Below the pieces are notes generated by a model. That model did not search any database, had not been told where the DNA came from, and saw only the letters and a program-made list of their open reading frames with translations. Positions 50,255 to 58,610 of a stretch of DNA of 64,000 nucleotides are shown in pieces. The number at the start of each line of letters is the position of its first letter. Within the stretch, counting starts at the first letter, position 1. Origin of the DNA: Rhodocyclaceae bacterium (GTDB taxonomy: Bacteria; Pseudomonadota; Gammaproteobacteria; Burkholderiales; Rhodocyclaceae). Where the stretch lies: positions 80,883 through 144,882 of the forward strand of contig JALNXH010000006.1 of NCBI GenBank assembly GCA_023230455.1, in the 5' to 3' direction. The translations under genes were made by a program, and so were the position numbers.

Positions 50255-50938
50255 TTAATTTCTCGCACCGAAAATCGCTGTGCCGACGCGCACGATGGTC
50301 GCACCTTCGGCCACGGCGGCTTCCAGGTCGTCAGACATGCCCATCGACAGGGTGTCGAGGGGGAGTCCCTGCGCGGCGATCCGATCGCGCAATTGTCGCA
50401 GCGAGGCGAAGCGGCTGCGCACCCGCGTCGGATCGTCGCTCGGTTCCGGGATGGCCATCAGGCCGCGCAGGTTCAGGCCGGGGAGGCGGGCCACGGCGAC
50501 AGCGAGGTCTTCGGCCTGCTCCGGCGCACAGCCGCTCTTGCTCGCCTCGCCGCTGACATTCACCTGGATGCAGACCTGTAGCGGCGCCATGCCCTCCGGG
50601 CGTTGCGTCGCAAGGCGTTCGGCGAGTTTCAGCCGGTCGACCGAATGCACCCAGGCGAAATGTTCCGCCACCGGCCGCGTCTTGTTGCTCTGGAGCGGGC
50701 CGATGAAATGCCATTCCAGTTTCAGTTCGGCGAGCGCGGCCAGCTTGACCAGCGCTTCCTGCACATAGCTCTCGCCGAAATCGCGATGGCCGCAGGCGGC
50801 CGCGGCCGCCACCGCATCGGCTGGCCAGGTCTTGCTCACCGCCAGCAGCGCGACGCTCCCGACATCCCTTCCGGCAGCCGCGCAGGCCGCGGCAATGCGG
50901 GATTTGACGGCTTGCAAGTTGGCGGCGATTGATGTCAT
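50255..50938 (-). CDS. yggS: YggS-type PLP homeostasis protein
   Basis: A 227-residue PLP-binding protein of the PROSC/YggS family. The PLP lysine is in LLAVSKTWPADAV near residue 35, and HFIGPLQSNKTR and SMGMSDDLEAAVAEGATIVRVGTAIFG are the conserved blocks. It keeps free PLP low and buffers the cofactor, without a known catalytic activity. It lies in the proC-side of the pilT cluster. It is divergent from pilT across a short gap. Confidence 0.95.
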   Translation of the reverse strand: MTSIAANLQAVKSRIAAACAAAGRDVGSVALLAVSKTWPADAVAAAAACGHRDFGESYVQEALVKLAALAELKLEWHFIGPLQSNKTRPVAEHFAWVHSVDRLKLAERLATQRPEGMAPLQVCIQVNVSGEASKSGCAPEQAEDLAVAVARLPGLNLRGLMAIPEPSDDPTRVRSRFASLRQLRDRIAAQGLPLDTLSMGMSDDLEAAVAEGATIVRVGTAIFGARN

Positions 50939-50994
50939 ATACTGGCCCGAGTATACAAGCGCCGGCTTGACCGGAATCCAAGTGAGGTGCTGCT

Positions 50995-51126
50995 ATGTCG
51001 GCAAAGGCAAATGTTATGGGCAAGGCGCGCCCCTTTCCTCCCGATGGGAACGCGGGGTCGGCCCTGCGTGAATCGCGGGCATCTCTTGGATCTCTCGGCC
51101 AACTTCACCCAACAGGCTATTACTGA
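50995..51126 (+). CDS. Short ORF upstream of pilT, uncertain
   Basis: A 43-codon open frame (MSAKANVMGKARPFPPDGNA...) with GAGG 7 nt upstream of its ATG, ending 9 bp before pilT. It does not resemble a family that I know. It could be a leader peptide linked to pilT translation, or a chance frame in the 5' region. Confidence 0.25.
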   Translation: MSAKANVMGKARPFPPDGNAGSALRESRASLGSLGQLHPTGYY

Positions 51127-51135
51127 AAGACTTCC

Positions 51136-52179
51136 ATGGACATCACCGAACTGCTGGCATTCGCCGTCAAGAACAAGGCGTCCGACCTCCACCTCTCCGC
51201 CGGTCTGCCGCCGATGATCCGGGTTCACGGCGACGTCCGGCGCATCAATCTGCCGCCCCTGGAGCACAAAGAAGTGCACTCCATGGTGTACGACATCATG
51301 AACGACGGCCAGCGCAAGATTTACGAAGAAAATCTCGACATCGACTTTTCCTTCGCCGTGCCCAACCTGGCGCGCTTCCGCGTCAATGCCTTCGTCCAGA
51401 ACCGCGGCGCCGGTGCGGTGTTCCGCAGTATTCCGTCCAAGGTGCTGACGCTGGAACAGCTCAACGCACCGAAGATCTTCGCCGACATCGCACGCACCCC
51501 GCGCGGCGTGGTGCTGGTCACCGGCCCTACCGGTTCGGGCAAGTCCACCACCCTGGCGGCGATGGTGGATGACGTCAACGAAAACGACTACGGCCACATC
51601 CTTACCGTCGAAGACCCGATCGAATTCGTTCATGAGTCGAAGAAGTGTCTGGTCAATCAGCGCGAGGTCGGTCCCCACGTGCTGTCCTTCGCCAATGCGC
51701 TGAAATCGGCACTGCGCGAAGACCCGGACGTGATCCTGGTCGGCGAAATGCGCGACCTGGAAACCATCCGCCTCGCCCTCTCCGCCGCGGAAACCGGCCA
51801 CCTGGTGTTCGGCACCCTGCATACCTCGTCGGCGGCCAAGACGGTCGACCGGATCGTCGATGTATTCCCCGCGGCGGAAAAGGAAATGGTCCGCGCGATG
51901 CTCTCCGAATCGCTGCGCGCGGTGATCTCGCAGACCCTGTTGAAAACCAAGGACGGACAGGGTCGCGTCGCTGCGCACGAGATCATGATGGGTACCCCGG
52001 CAATCCGCAATCTGATCCGCGAAAACAAGATCGCCCAGATGTACTCCGCGATCCAGACCGGCCAGCAGTTCGGTATGCAGACCCTTGATCAGAATCTGCA
52101 GGATCTGGTCAAGCGCAACATCATTGCGCCGGCGGAAGCGCGCAACAAGGCGGCGAACAAAGACAATTTCCCGGGCTGA
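51136..52179 (+). CDS. pilT: Type IV pilus retraction ATPase PilT
   Basis: A 347-residue hexameric ATPase that retracts type IV pili. Walker A is GPTGSGKSTTLAAM, the Asp box and His box are in TVEDPIEFVHESKKC and GHLVFGTLHTSSAAKT, and the retraction-specific C-terminal motif AIRNLIRENK is complete. The start is ATG at 51136. The final codons (NKDNFPG and stop) form one arm of a 21-bp perfect hairpin with the sequence after the stop. pilU follows 111 bp later. Confidence 0.97.
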   Translation: MDITELLAFAVKNKASDLHLSAGLPPMIRVHGDVRRINLPPLEHKEVHSMVYDIMNDGQRKIYEENLDIDFSFAVPNLARFRVNAFVQNRGAGAVFRSIPSKVLTLEQLNAPKIFADIARTPRGVVLVTGPTGSGKSTTLAAMVDDVNENDYGHILTVEDPIEFVHESKKCLVNQREVGPHVLSFANALKSALREDPDVILVGEMRDLETIRLALSAAETGHLVFGTLHTSSAAKTVDRIVDVFPAAEKEMVRAMLSESLRAVISQTLLKTKDGQGRVAAHEIMMGTPAIRNLIRENKIAQMYSAIQTGQQFGMQTLDQNLQDLVKRNIIAPAEARNKAANKDNFPG

Positions 52180-52201
52180 TGCCCGGGAAATTGTCTTTGT
52201 T
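52156..52201 (+). promoter_or_regulatory. 21-bp perfect hairpin over the pilT stop codon
   Basis: The arms 52156-52176 and 52181-52201 are exact inverted copies, and the stop codon TGA lies at their junction in a 4-nt loop (tgat). There is no T-run, so it is not a standard terminator. It could control mRNA stability or read-through from pilT to pilU. Confidence 0.7.
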
Positions 52202-52212
52202 GCCTTGGAAAC

Positions 52213-52270
52213 ACCCGCCCCTCCCGACCTCCCCTCGCGGGGAGGCAACTGATTAGAGCCGCTACGCGGC
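52213..52270. repeat. Dispersed repeat, acccgcccc family, copy 1
   Basis: A 58-bp segment with the core acccgccccTcCC ... gcggggagg ... gccgctacgc, which recurs with changes at 61521-61578. It holds a small stem (ccccTcgcgggg). It lies between pilT and pilU. Confidence 0.6.
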
Positions 52271-52290
52271 TAGTGTTGGAGAAGACGAAT

Positions 52291-53427
52291 ATGGAACGCG
52301 AAGAAGCCACCAAATTCATGTACCAGCTTTTGGCCATGATGGTGCAGAAGAAGGGGTCCGATCTGTTCATCACCGCCGGCTTTCCTCCGGCGATCAAGAT
52401 CGACGGCAAGATGACGCCGGCCACCACCCAGCCGTTGACGCCGCAACACACGGTGGAACTGGCGCGGGCAATCATGAACGACAAGCAGGCCGCCGATTTC
52501 GAAGCCACCAAGGAATGCAACTTTGCCATCTCGCCCGCCAGCATCGGCCGCTTCCGGGTGAATGCCTTTCTCCAGCAGGGGCGCACGGGGATGGTGCTGC
52601 GAACCATCAATGTCTCGATTCCCGACTTCGACGAACTCAAGCTACCGCAGGTGCTCAAGGAAGTCATCATGACCAAGCGCGGTCTGGTGCTCTTCGTCGG
52701 CGGTACGGGTTCGGGCAAGTCCACCTCGCTGGCGGCGATGATCGGGCACCGCAACCAGAACAGCTACGGCCACATCATCACCATCGAAGACCCGGTGGAA
52801 TATGTGCATGAACACCGCAATTGCGTCATCACCCAGCGCGAGGTCGGTGTCGATACCGACTCCTGGGAGTCGGCGCTGAAGAATACCTTGCGCCAGGCGC
52901 CGGACGTGATCCTGATCGGCGAAATCCGCGACCGGGAGGTGATGGAACACGCCATCGCCTTTGCCGAGACCGGCCACCTGGCGCTGGGCACGCTGCACGC
53001 CAACAACTCCAACCAGGCGCTGGACCGGATCATCAACTTCTTCCCCGAGGAACGCCGGCCGCAACTGCTGATGGACCTTTCGCTCAATCTCAAGGCCATC
53101 GTCTCGCAGCGCCTGATCCCGCTCAGGGAGGGCAAGGGGCGTGCCGCCGCGGTGGAGGTGCTGCTCAACTCGCCGCTGATTTCCGACCTGATCATGAAGG
53201 GCGAGGTGCATGGCATCAAGGAGATCATGAAGAAGTCGCGCGAGCTGGGCATGCAGACCTTCGACCAGGCGCTGTTCGACCTGCACGAAGCCGGCAAGAT
53301 CAGCTACGAAGACGCCTTGCGCTTTGCCGATTCGATGAACGAAGTGCGGCTGATGATCAAGCTGCACGGCCAGGAAACCAAGGACAAGGATCTCAACTCC
53401 GGTATCCAGCATCTGGATATCGTTTGA
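52291..53427 (+). CDS. pilU: Type IV pilus retraction ATPase PilU
   Basis: A 378-residue PilT paralogue that assists retraction. ATG at 52291 (MEREEATKFMYQLL) is preferred, with GGAGAAGA upstream; a longer start at 52273 is possible. Walker A is GGTGSGKSTSLAAM, the Asp box TIEDPVEYVHEHRN, and the last part (LLNSPLISDLIMKGEVHGIK) lacks the AIRNLIRE motif of PilT, which sets it apart. It stands after pilT, separated by the repeat and hairpin region. Confidence 0.96.
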   Translation: MEREEATKFMYQLLAMMVQKKGSDLFITAGFPPAIKIDGKMTPATTQPLTPQHTVELARAIMNDKQAADFEATKECNFAISPASIGRFRVNAFLQQGRTGMVLRTINVSIPDFDELKLPQVLKEVIMTKRGLVLFVGGTGSGKSTSLAAMIGHRNQNSYGHIITIEDPVEYVHEHRNCVITQREVGVDTDSWESALKNTLRQAPDVILIGEIRDREVMEHAIAFAETGHLALGTLHANNSNQALDRIINFFPEERRPQLLMDLSLNLKAIVSQRLIPLREGKGRAAAVEVLLNSPLISDLIMKGEVHGIKEIMKKSRELGMQTFDQALFDLHEAGKISYEDALRFADSMNEVRLMIKLHGQETKDKDLNSGIQHLDIV

Positions 53428-53454
53428 GGCAGGACGTTTCAAACCAGGCCTCTG

Positions 53455-53475
53455 CCCCCGTTCCCCGCACGGGGG
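53455..53475. terminator. Hairpin between convergent pilU and MacB-like genes
   Basis: A perfect 7-bp GC stem (cccccgt/acggggg) with a 7-nt loop, but without a T-run. It lies between the convergent pilU and permease genes and may end both transcripts weakly. Confidence 0.35.
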
Positions 53476-53479
53476 TGGG

Positions 53480-54700
53480 TCACTGATAGCGCAAGGCCTC
53501 GATCGGATCGAGGCGCGCCGCCTTCTGCGCCGGGTAGAAGCCGAAGAAGATGCCCACCGTGGCGGCCACGCCAAACGCCAGCAGCACCGACGCGCCGGAG
53601 ATGACCACGGCGGTGCTGGCCAGCGCATTCACCAGCAGCGCCCCGCCGATGCCGAGCGCCAGGCCGATCATGCAGCCGACCACCGAGATGATCACCGCTT
53701 CGAGCAGGAACTGCAGCAGGATGTCGCGCTCGCGGGCGCCGATGGCCATGCGGATGCCGATCTCGCGGGTGCGCTCGGTGACCGACACCAACATGATGTT
53801 CATGATGCCGATGCCGCCGACCAGCAGCGATACCGAAGCGATGGCGCCGAGCAGCAGCGACATCACGCGCGTGGTTTCGGCCGCCGAATCGGCCACGGCG
53901 GTGAGGTTGCGGACGAAGAAATCGTTGTCCTGATTTTCGCGCAGGCGATGCCGTTGCCGCAGCAGGGCGATCATTTCGCGCTCCACCAACGGCATTGCTT
54001 CGGCCGATTCGGTCTGCACGTTGATCATCCGCACCGAGCCCTGGAAGGAAACTCCGAACAGCTTGCGCTGGGCGGTCGATAGCGGCACCAGCACGGTATC
54101 GTCCTGGTCGCGGCCGTCGAGGCTTTGCCCCTTCGGTGCCAGCACGCCGACCACCACGAACGGATTGTTGCGGATGCGCAGCGTCTTGCCCACCGGGTCC
54201 TCGGCACCGAACAGGTTCTGCGCCACGGTGCGGCCGATCAGGGCGACGCGGGTCGCCGAACGCAGATCGGAATCGCCGAAGGAGGTACCGGACTGCAGGC
54301 TCCAGCGGCGCACGTCGAGGTAGCCCGGAGTGACGCCGAACACCGAGGTGCTCCAGTTGCTGCTGCCATAGACGATCTGTCCCGAGCCGGGGTGTACCGG
54401 CGCCACCTCGGCGACGCCGGGCAGATCGCGGATCGCCGCCGCATCGGCGAGGGTCAGCGTCGGCGCGTTGCCGCCGCCGGCACGCACGCCGCCGGAGGTG
54501 GTGGACCCGGACAGCACAATGAACAGATTCGCGCCCATCGAGTTGATGCTTTCGGCCACGGCGAGTTGCGCGCCCTGGCCGATGGCGGTCATCAGCACCA
54601 CCGCGGCGACGCCGATCACCATGCCGAGCATGGTCAGGAAGGTGCGCAACTTGTTCGCGCCCATGGCATGCCAGGCTTGGCCCAGTAGGGTGGCGATCAT
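53480..54700 (-). CDS. MacB-type ABC transporter permease
   Basis: A 406-residue permease of the MacB/FtsX group. One N-terminal helix (LRTFLTMLGMVIGVAAVVLM) is followed by a large periplasmic domain, then three C-terminal helices (VSLLVGGIGIMNIMLVSVTERTREIGIR is the conserved cytoplasmic contact region). The end is PAQKAARLDPIEALRYQ, the family tail. It works with the ATPase at 54720, the periplasmic adaptor and the TolC-like channel as a tripartite exporter. Substrate unknown; macrolide or peptide export is possible. It is the last gene of the operon. Confidence 0.92.
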   Translation of the reverse strand: MIATLLGQAWHAMGANKLRTFLTMLGMVIGVAAVVLMTAIGQGAQLAVAESINSMGANLFIVLSGSTTSGGVRAGGGNAPTLTLADAAAIRDLPGVAEVAPVHPGSGQIVYGSSNWSTSVFGVTPGYLDVRRWSLQSGTSFGDSDLRSATRVALIGRTVAQNLFGAEDPVGKTLRIRNNPFVVVGVLAPKGQSLDGRDQDDTVLVPLSTAQRKLFGVSFQGSVRMINVQTESAEAMPLVEREMIALLRQRHRLRENQDNDFFVRNLTAVADSAAETTRVMSLLLGAIASVSLLVGGIGIMNIMLVSVTERTREIGIRMAIGARERDILLQFLLEAVIISVVGCMIGLALGIGGALLVNALASTAVVISGASVLLAFGVAATVGIFFGFYPAQKAARLDPIEALRYQ

Positions 54701-54719
54701 GGCTGGACCCCCGGTCTTT

Positions 54720-55430
54720 TCATTCGTGCCGCCCCAATCCGTCGTGGGCGCCGTCGTGAATGATCAGACCGTCGCGGAAGCGTACCAGGCGTCTGGCGTG
54801 GGCCGCGACGTCGGCTTCGTGAGTGACCAGGACGATGGTGATACCTTCGCGGTTGAGCGCTTCGAACAGCGCCATGACCTCTTCGGAGGTCTGGCTGTCG
54901 AGGTTGCCGGTGGGTTCGTCGGCGAGGATCAGGTGCGGCGCGTTCACCAGCGCGCGGGCGATGGCCACGCGCTGCTGCTGACCGCCGGAAATGCGGTTGG
55001 GCAACGACTCGGCGTAAGCGCCGAGGCCCACTTTTTCCAGCATCGCGCGGGCGCGGGTACGACGTTCTGCGCGGTCGACATTGGCGTACACCAGGGGCAT
55101 GGCGACGTTGTCCTGCAGGCTCATGCGCGGCAGCAGGTTGAAGCCCTGGAAGACGAAGCCGATCAGGCGGCCGCGGACGCGCGCCAGCTCGTCCTTGTCC
55201 ATGCGGCTGACTGCACGGCCGTCGAGCAGGTACTCGCCGCTGCTGGGGCGGTCGAGGCAGCCGAGCAGGTTCATGAAGGTGGATTTTCCCGAGCCCGACG
55301 GTCCCATCACGGCGACGAAATCGCCGGCCTCGATGCGCAGATCGACACCCTTCAGTGCCGGGAAATCGCCCGCCGGCGTGCTGTAGGACTTGCACAGCGC
55401 ACTGACGCGGATCACCGGAGGCGAGGACAT
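54720..55430 (-). CDS. ABC transporter ATPase of MacB-like system
   Basis: A 236-residue ATPase like the LolD/MacB-N group. Walker A GPSGSGKSTFMNLLGCLD, signature ISGGQQQRVAIARALV and Walker B LILADEPTGNLDSQT are complete, with the H-loop VLVTHEADVA. It pairs with the permease downstream (19 bp gap) and the adaptor upstream (20 bp gap). In MacB, ATPase and permease are fused; here they are separate genes. Confidence 0.93.
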   Translation of the reverse strand: MSSPPVIRVSALCKSYSTPAGDFPALKGVDLRIEAGDFVAVMGPSGSGKSTFMNLLGCLDRPSSGEYLLDGRAVSRMDKDELARVRGRLIGFVFQGFNLLPRMSLQDNVAMPLVYANVDRAERRTRARAMLEKVGLGAYAESLPNRISGGQQQRVAIARALVNAPHLILADEPTGNLDSQTSEEVMALFEALNREGITIVLVTHEADVAAHARRLVRFRDGLIIHDGAHDGLGRHE

Positions 55431-55450
55431 GCGGGTACCTTGACCTCGGT

Positions 55451-56656
55451 TCAGAACGGACGGAACTGTAGTCCGGACGGCTTCGACTTGTCTTTGCCGG
55501 TTCCGTTCTCGCCGATCACCACGCTGTCGCCGACCTTCAGTTCGCCGCCGACGATCTCGGTGTTGCGGCCGTCAGTAATGCCGAGCATCACCGACACCGG
55601 CTTGAGTTGCTCGCCCGCCGTCACCCAGACGGTTCCCGATGAGGCGTCGCGCCGGCGCTTTTGCCCGTCGCCGGCGGCGGCCTTATCGGCGTTGCGCGGC
55701 GCCGCTTCCGCAGGTTTTGCGGTGCCGTCGGCCGGTTTGAAGCGCAGCGCCGCATTCGGCACCAGCAGCACGTTCTCGCGTTGCGCGACGCCGATGCTGA
55801 CATAGGCGGTCATGCCCGGTAGCAGCACCTGGTCGGGGTTGTCCACCGCAATCACCACGTCGTAGGTGACGACGTTGGATTGCGTCGTCGGGTTGAGGCG
55901 GATCTGTTTTACCGCGCCCTGGAACGGGCGGTTGGGGAACGCATCGACGTTGAAGCGTACCGCCTGCCCTTCGCGGATCTGGCCGATGTCGGCTTCGGCG
56001 AACGCCGAGTCGATCTGCATCTTCGCAAGATCCTGGGCGATCTTGAACAGGGTCGGCGTCTGGAAGCTGGCCGCCACGGTCTGGCCGACGTCTATCTGGC
56101 GGTCCACCACCACGCCGGAAACCGGCGAACGGATCACCGTATAGCTCAGATTGGCGCGGCTCTTGCGGAGCGCGGCCTGCGCCTGTTCGAGCTGTGCCTG
56201 TGCCGATTTGCGCGCCTGCACGCCGGTATCGAGTTCCTGCCGCGAGATGTATTCCTCAGCGAACAGCGACTGGCTGCGGCGCTCGTTGGCGGTGGCGAGT
56301 TCCAGCGCGGCGGCGTGGTTCTTTACATTGGCCTCGTCTTGCCCGACCTGGGAGGCCAACAGCACGTCGTCGAGTTCGGCGAGCATCTGGTTCTTCTCCA
56401 CGCGCGAGTTGAAATCGACGTGCAGCTTTCTCACTGTGCCCGAGACCTGGGTGCCGACATTCACCACCGTGACCGGATTCAGCGTGCCGTTGGCCGAAAC
56501 GCTCTGCGTCAGATTGCCCTGCCCGACAGGCTGTAGCGTGTAGCGTTTCCCGCCGTCGCCGCTGCCGCGGCCGGCATACCAGACGGCTCCCGCAGCGAGT
56601 GCCAGCGCCAGCACGGTGAGCAGCTTCAGCGATCGGCCGAAACCTTGCATCTTCAT
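55451..56656 (-). CDS. MacA-type periplasmic adaptor (membrane fusion protein)
   Basis: A 401-residue inner-membrane-anchored adaptor. The N-terminal anchor is KLLTVLALALAAGAVWYAG, followed by the barrel-sandwich part (VVNVGTQVSGTVRKLHVDFN), a coiled-coil hairpin (ASQVGQDEANVKNHAAALEL and KSAQAQLEQAQAALRKSRAN) and the second half (RSPVSGVVVDRQIDVGQTV), all typical of MacA/HlyD. A Lys/Arg/Asp-rich linker interrupts the tail domain near residues 305-340. ATG at 56656 overlaps the stop of the TolC-like gene. Links the ABC pair to the channel. Confidence 0.92.
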   Translation of the reverse strand: MKMQGFGRSLKLLTVLALALAAGAVWYAGRGSGDGGKRYTLQPVGQGNLTQSVSANGTLNPVTVVNVGTQVSGTVRKLHVDFNSRVEKNQMLAELDDVLLASQVGQDEANVKNHAAALELATANERRSQSLFAEEYISRQELDTGVQARKSAQAQLEQAQAALRKSRANLSYTVIRSPVSGVVVDRQIDVGQTVAASFQTPTLFKIAQDLAKMQIDSAFAEADIGQIREGQAVRFNVDAFPNRPFQGAVKQIRLNPTTQSNVVTYDVVIAVDNPDQVLLPGMTAYVSIGVAQRENVLLVPNAALRFKPADGTAKPAEAAPRNADKAAAGDGQKRRRDASSGTVWVTAGEQLKPVSVMLGITDGRNTEIVGGELKVGDSVVIGENGTGKDKSKPSGLQFRPF

Positions 56657-58026
56657 GGCGTCATGCCTTCCTGTAGTGTGTTGATCAGCCCGCTGTCGAG
56701 CGTTCCCATCGCCTGCGCCAGCGCGACGCGGGCCACGTTCCAGTTGTACAGCGTTTGCACGCGCTGCTGGCGGGCGGCGGCGAGCGCGCTCTGGGCGTTG
56801 AGCAATTCGAGGATGTTGCCGACGCCGGCCTGATAGCGGCCGCGCGCCACCTTCTCGGACGCTTCGGCGCTGGCCAGCAGGTCGGCGCTGCTGCGTGCCG
56901 ACTGGGTCGAGGTTACCAGTCCCTGGTAGGCGTTCCACACATCCTGTGCTACCTGCAACGCCAGCCGCTCGCGTTGCGCTTGCCGGGCTTCGGCTTGGGC
57001 TTCGGCGCTACGCACCCGGTAGCGGGTGGCGAAGCCGGCGAACAGAGGCATCGAGAGTGTGACGCCGACCGTGCTGCTGCGGATGTCGGGCTGGCGGTCG
57101 GTATGTGCAGCGTTGCTGGCGAGGCCCAGCGTCAGTTCCGGCAGGTAGGCGGCGCGCGCTGCGTCGACGCCGGCGCGTGCCGCTTCGGCCTGGGCGGCGG
57201 CGGCGATCAGGTCGGGGCGGCGGCGGCGGGCTTCGCTCACCAGCGCATCGACATCGCGCTCGAAGTCGGTGGGGGGGGTTGGCTGGGCGCTGGCAGCCAG
57301 CGCCAGCGGGCGGTGGGCATCGCGGCCGAGGGTAGCGGCCAGCGCGCCTTGTGCGGTCTTCAGCGCGCCGGCGGCGGCGATGCGGCTGAGCCGCGCCTGC
57401 GACCAGGCGGTCTGCGCCTGTAACTTGTCGGCCGGGGTGGCGCGGCCCGCCGCGTAGCGCGCATCGGCGGCGCGGAAACTTTGCTCGGCGGCTTTTTCCG
57501 ATGCCTCCGCCGCATCCAGCGCCGCCCGCGCCGAGTGCACCTGATACCAGGCCTCGACCGCCGCCAAGAATACCGCCTGGACCGTCGCATCGCGCGTGGC
57601 GTTGGCGGCGAGCAGCAATTGCCGCGCGTTTTCCAGCGTGGCGGCACGGCCGCCGAAGTCGAACAGCAACCAGGACAGCGACGCCCCCAGGCTGTGCTGG
57701 TCGGCGCTGCCGTTGCTGTGGCTGCGCCCGGCCGTCGCCGTCGCGTTCAGCGTCGGCAGATAGGCTGATGCCGCTACGCCGCTCAGCGCCGCCTGCGCGC
57801 GTGCGTTGGCCCAGGCCTCGCGTGTCTGCGGATTGGCGCAGAGCGCGGTGTCCACCGTCTGCGCCAGGGTCAGCGGCGCCGTGTCGGCGACCGCTCGGCA
57901 GGGTGTGAAGGGGGCGACCGTCGATTCGGTGGCGAAGGGATCGGAAAAGGGGTCGGCGGCGGCGGCGGCGCTTGCCAGCAGCGCCAGCGCGACGGTACTC
58001 GCCCGCAGGGTCGATCGGTTAGGCAT
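56653..58026 (-). CDS. TolC-type outer-membrane efflux protein
   Basis: A 457-residue outer-membrane channel of the TolC/NodT family. A signal peptide (RASTVALALLASAAAAADP) is followed by two OEP repeats, with long helices such as AALDAAEASEKAAEQSFRAA and LLASAEASEKVARGRYQAGV, and the strands around LSWLLFDFGGRAAT and LSMPLFAGFATRYR. The first gene of the MacAB-TolC-like set, with 4-bp overlap to the adaptor gene. Substrate of the pump is not known. Confidence 0.93.
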   Translation of the reverse strand: MPNRSTLRASTVALALLASAAAAADPFSDPFATESTVAPFTPCRAVADTAPLTLAQTVDTALCANPQTREAWANARAQAALSGVAASAYLPTLNATATAGRSHSNGSADQHSLGASLSWLLFDFGGRAATLENARQLLLAANATRDATVQAVFLAAVEAWYQVHSARAALDAAEASEKAAEQSFRAADARYAAGRATPADKLQAQTAWSQARLSRIAAAGALKTAQGALAATLGRDAHRPLALAASAQPTPPTDFERDVDALVSEARRRRPDLIAAAAQAEAARAGVDAARAAYLPELTLGLASNAAHTDRQPDIRSSTVGVTLSMPLFAGFATRYRVRSAEAQAEARQAQRERLALQVAQDVWNAYQGLVTSTQSARSSADLLASAEASEKVARGRYQAGVGNILELLNAQSALAAARQQRVQTLYNWNVARVALAQAMGTLDSGLINTLQEGMTP

Positions 58027-58163
58027 CGGCGCAGTGTACCGGGGCCGCCCGCCGCCGGGGCCGCCCGAAATTGTTACCCGGGGTAAAACGTGCGCGGCGC
58101 ACTAGCCAATTCGACCGCTTGTCATTACTCTTGGGGAGGAAAACCGCAAAACGAGGAGCCGCA

Positions 58164-58610
58164 ATGAGCGAAACCCCCGCCGCACCCTGTGAACTGTGCG
58201 CCCAGCCGGGCGGCGAAACCCTGTGGGAGGATGCGCACTGCCGCGTGGTACGCGTCGGCGGCAGCGAGGGGGTTGCCTTCCCCGGTTTTTGCCGCGTGGT
58301 GTGGCGTGAGCATGTGCGCGAGGTGAGCGACCTGGACGTCGCCGGCCGCCGCCATCTGCTCGGCGTGGTGACGGCGGTCGAGCGCGCGGTGCGCAATGCG
58401 GTGCTGCCGGACAAGATCAACCTCGCGGCGTTCGGCAACAAGGTACCGCATCTGCATTGGCACGTAATCCCGCGCTGGCAGGACGACAGCCATTTTCCCG
58501 AGGCGATCTGGGCCGCACCGCAACGCGCCGTCCCCGCCCGCATCGCTCCGGCGTCCGAAACGCTGCGCCGTTGCCTGCACGAAGCGCTCGACGAAATGAG
58601 GATGCCATGA
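58164..58610 (+). CDS. HIT family protein
   Basis: A 148-residue histidine-triad protein. The ATG at 58164 has GAGGAG upstream; a frame from 58071 is an artefact. The HIT motif is complete as HLHWHVIPR (near residue 98), and the N-terminus has CELCAQPGG, a zinc-like CxxC seen in this subgroup. These proteins hydrolyse or transfer nucleoside monophosphates; the substrate is unknown. The stop overlaps the next gene by 4 bp. Confidence 0.92.
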   Translation: MSETPAAPCELCAQPGGETLWEDAHCRVVRVGGSEGVAFPGFCRVVWREHVREVSDLDVAGRRHLLGVVTAVERAVRNAVLPDKINLAAFGNKVPHLHWHVIPRWQDDSHFPEAIWAAPQRAVPARIAPASETLRRCLHEALDEMRMP

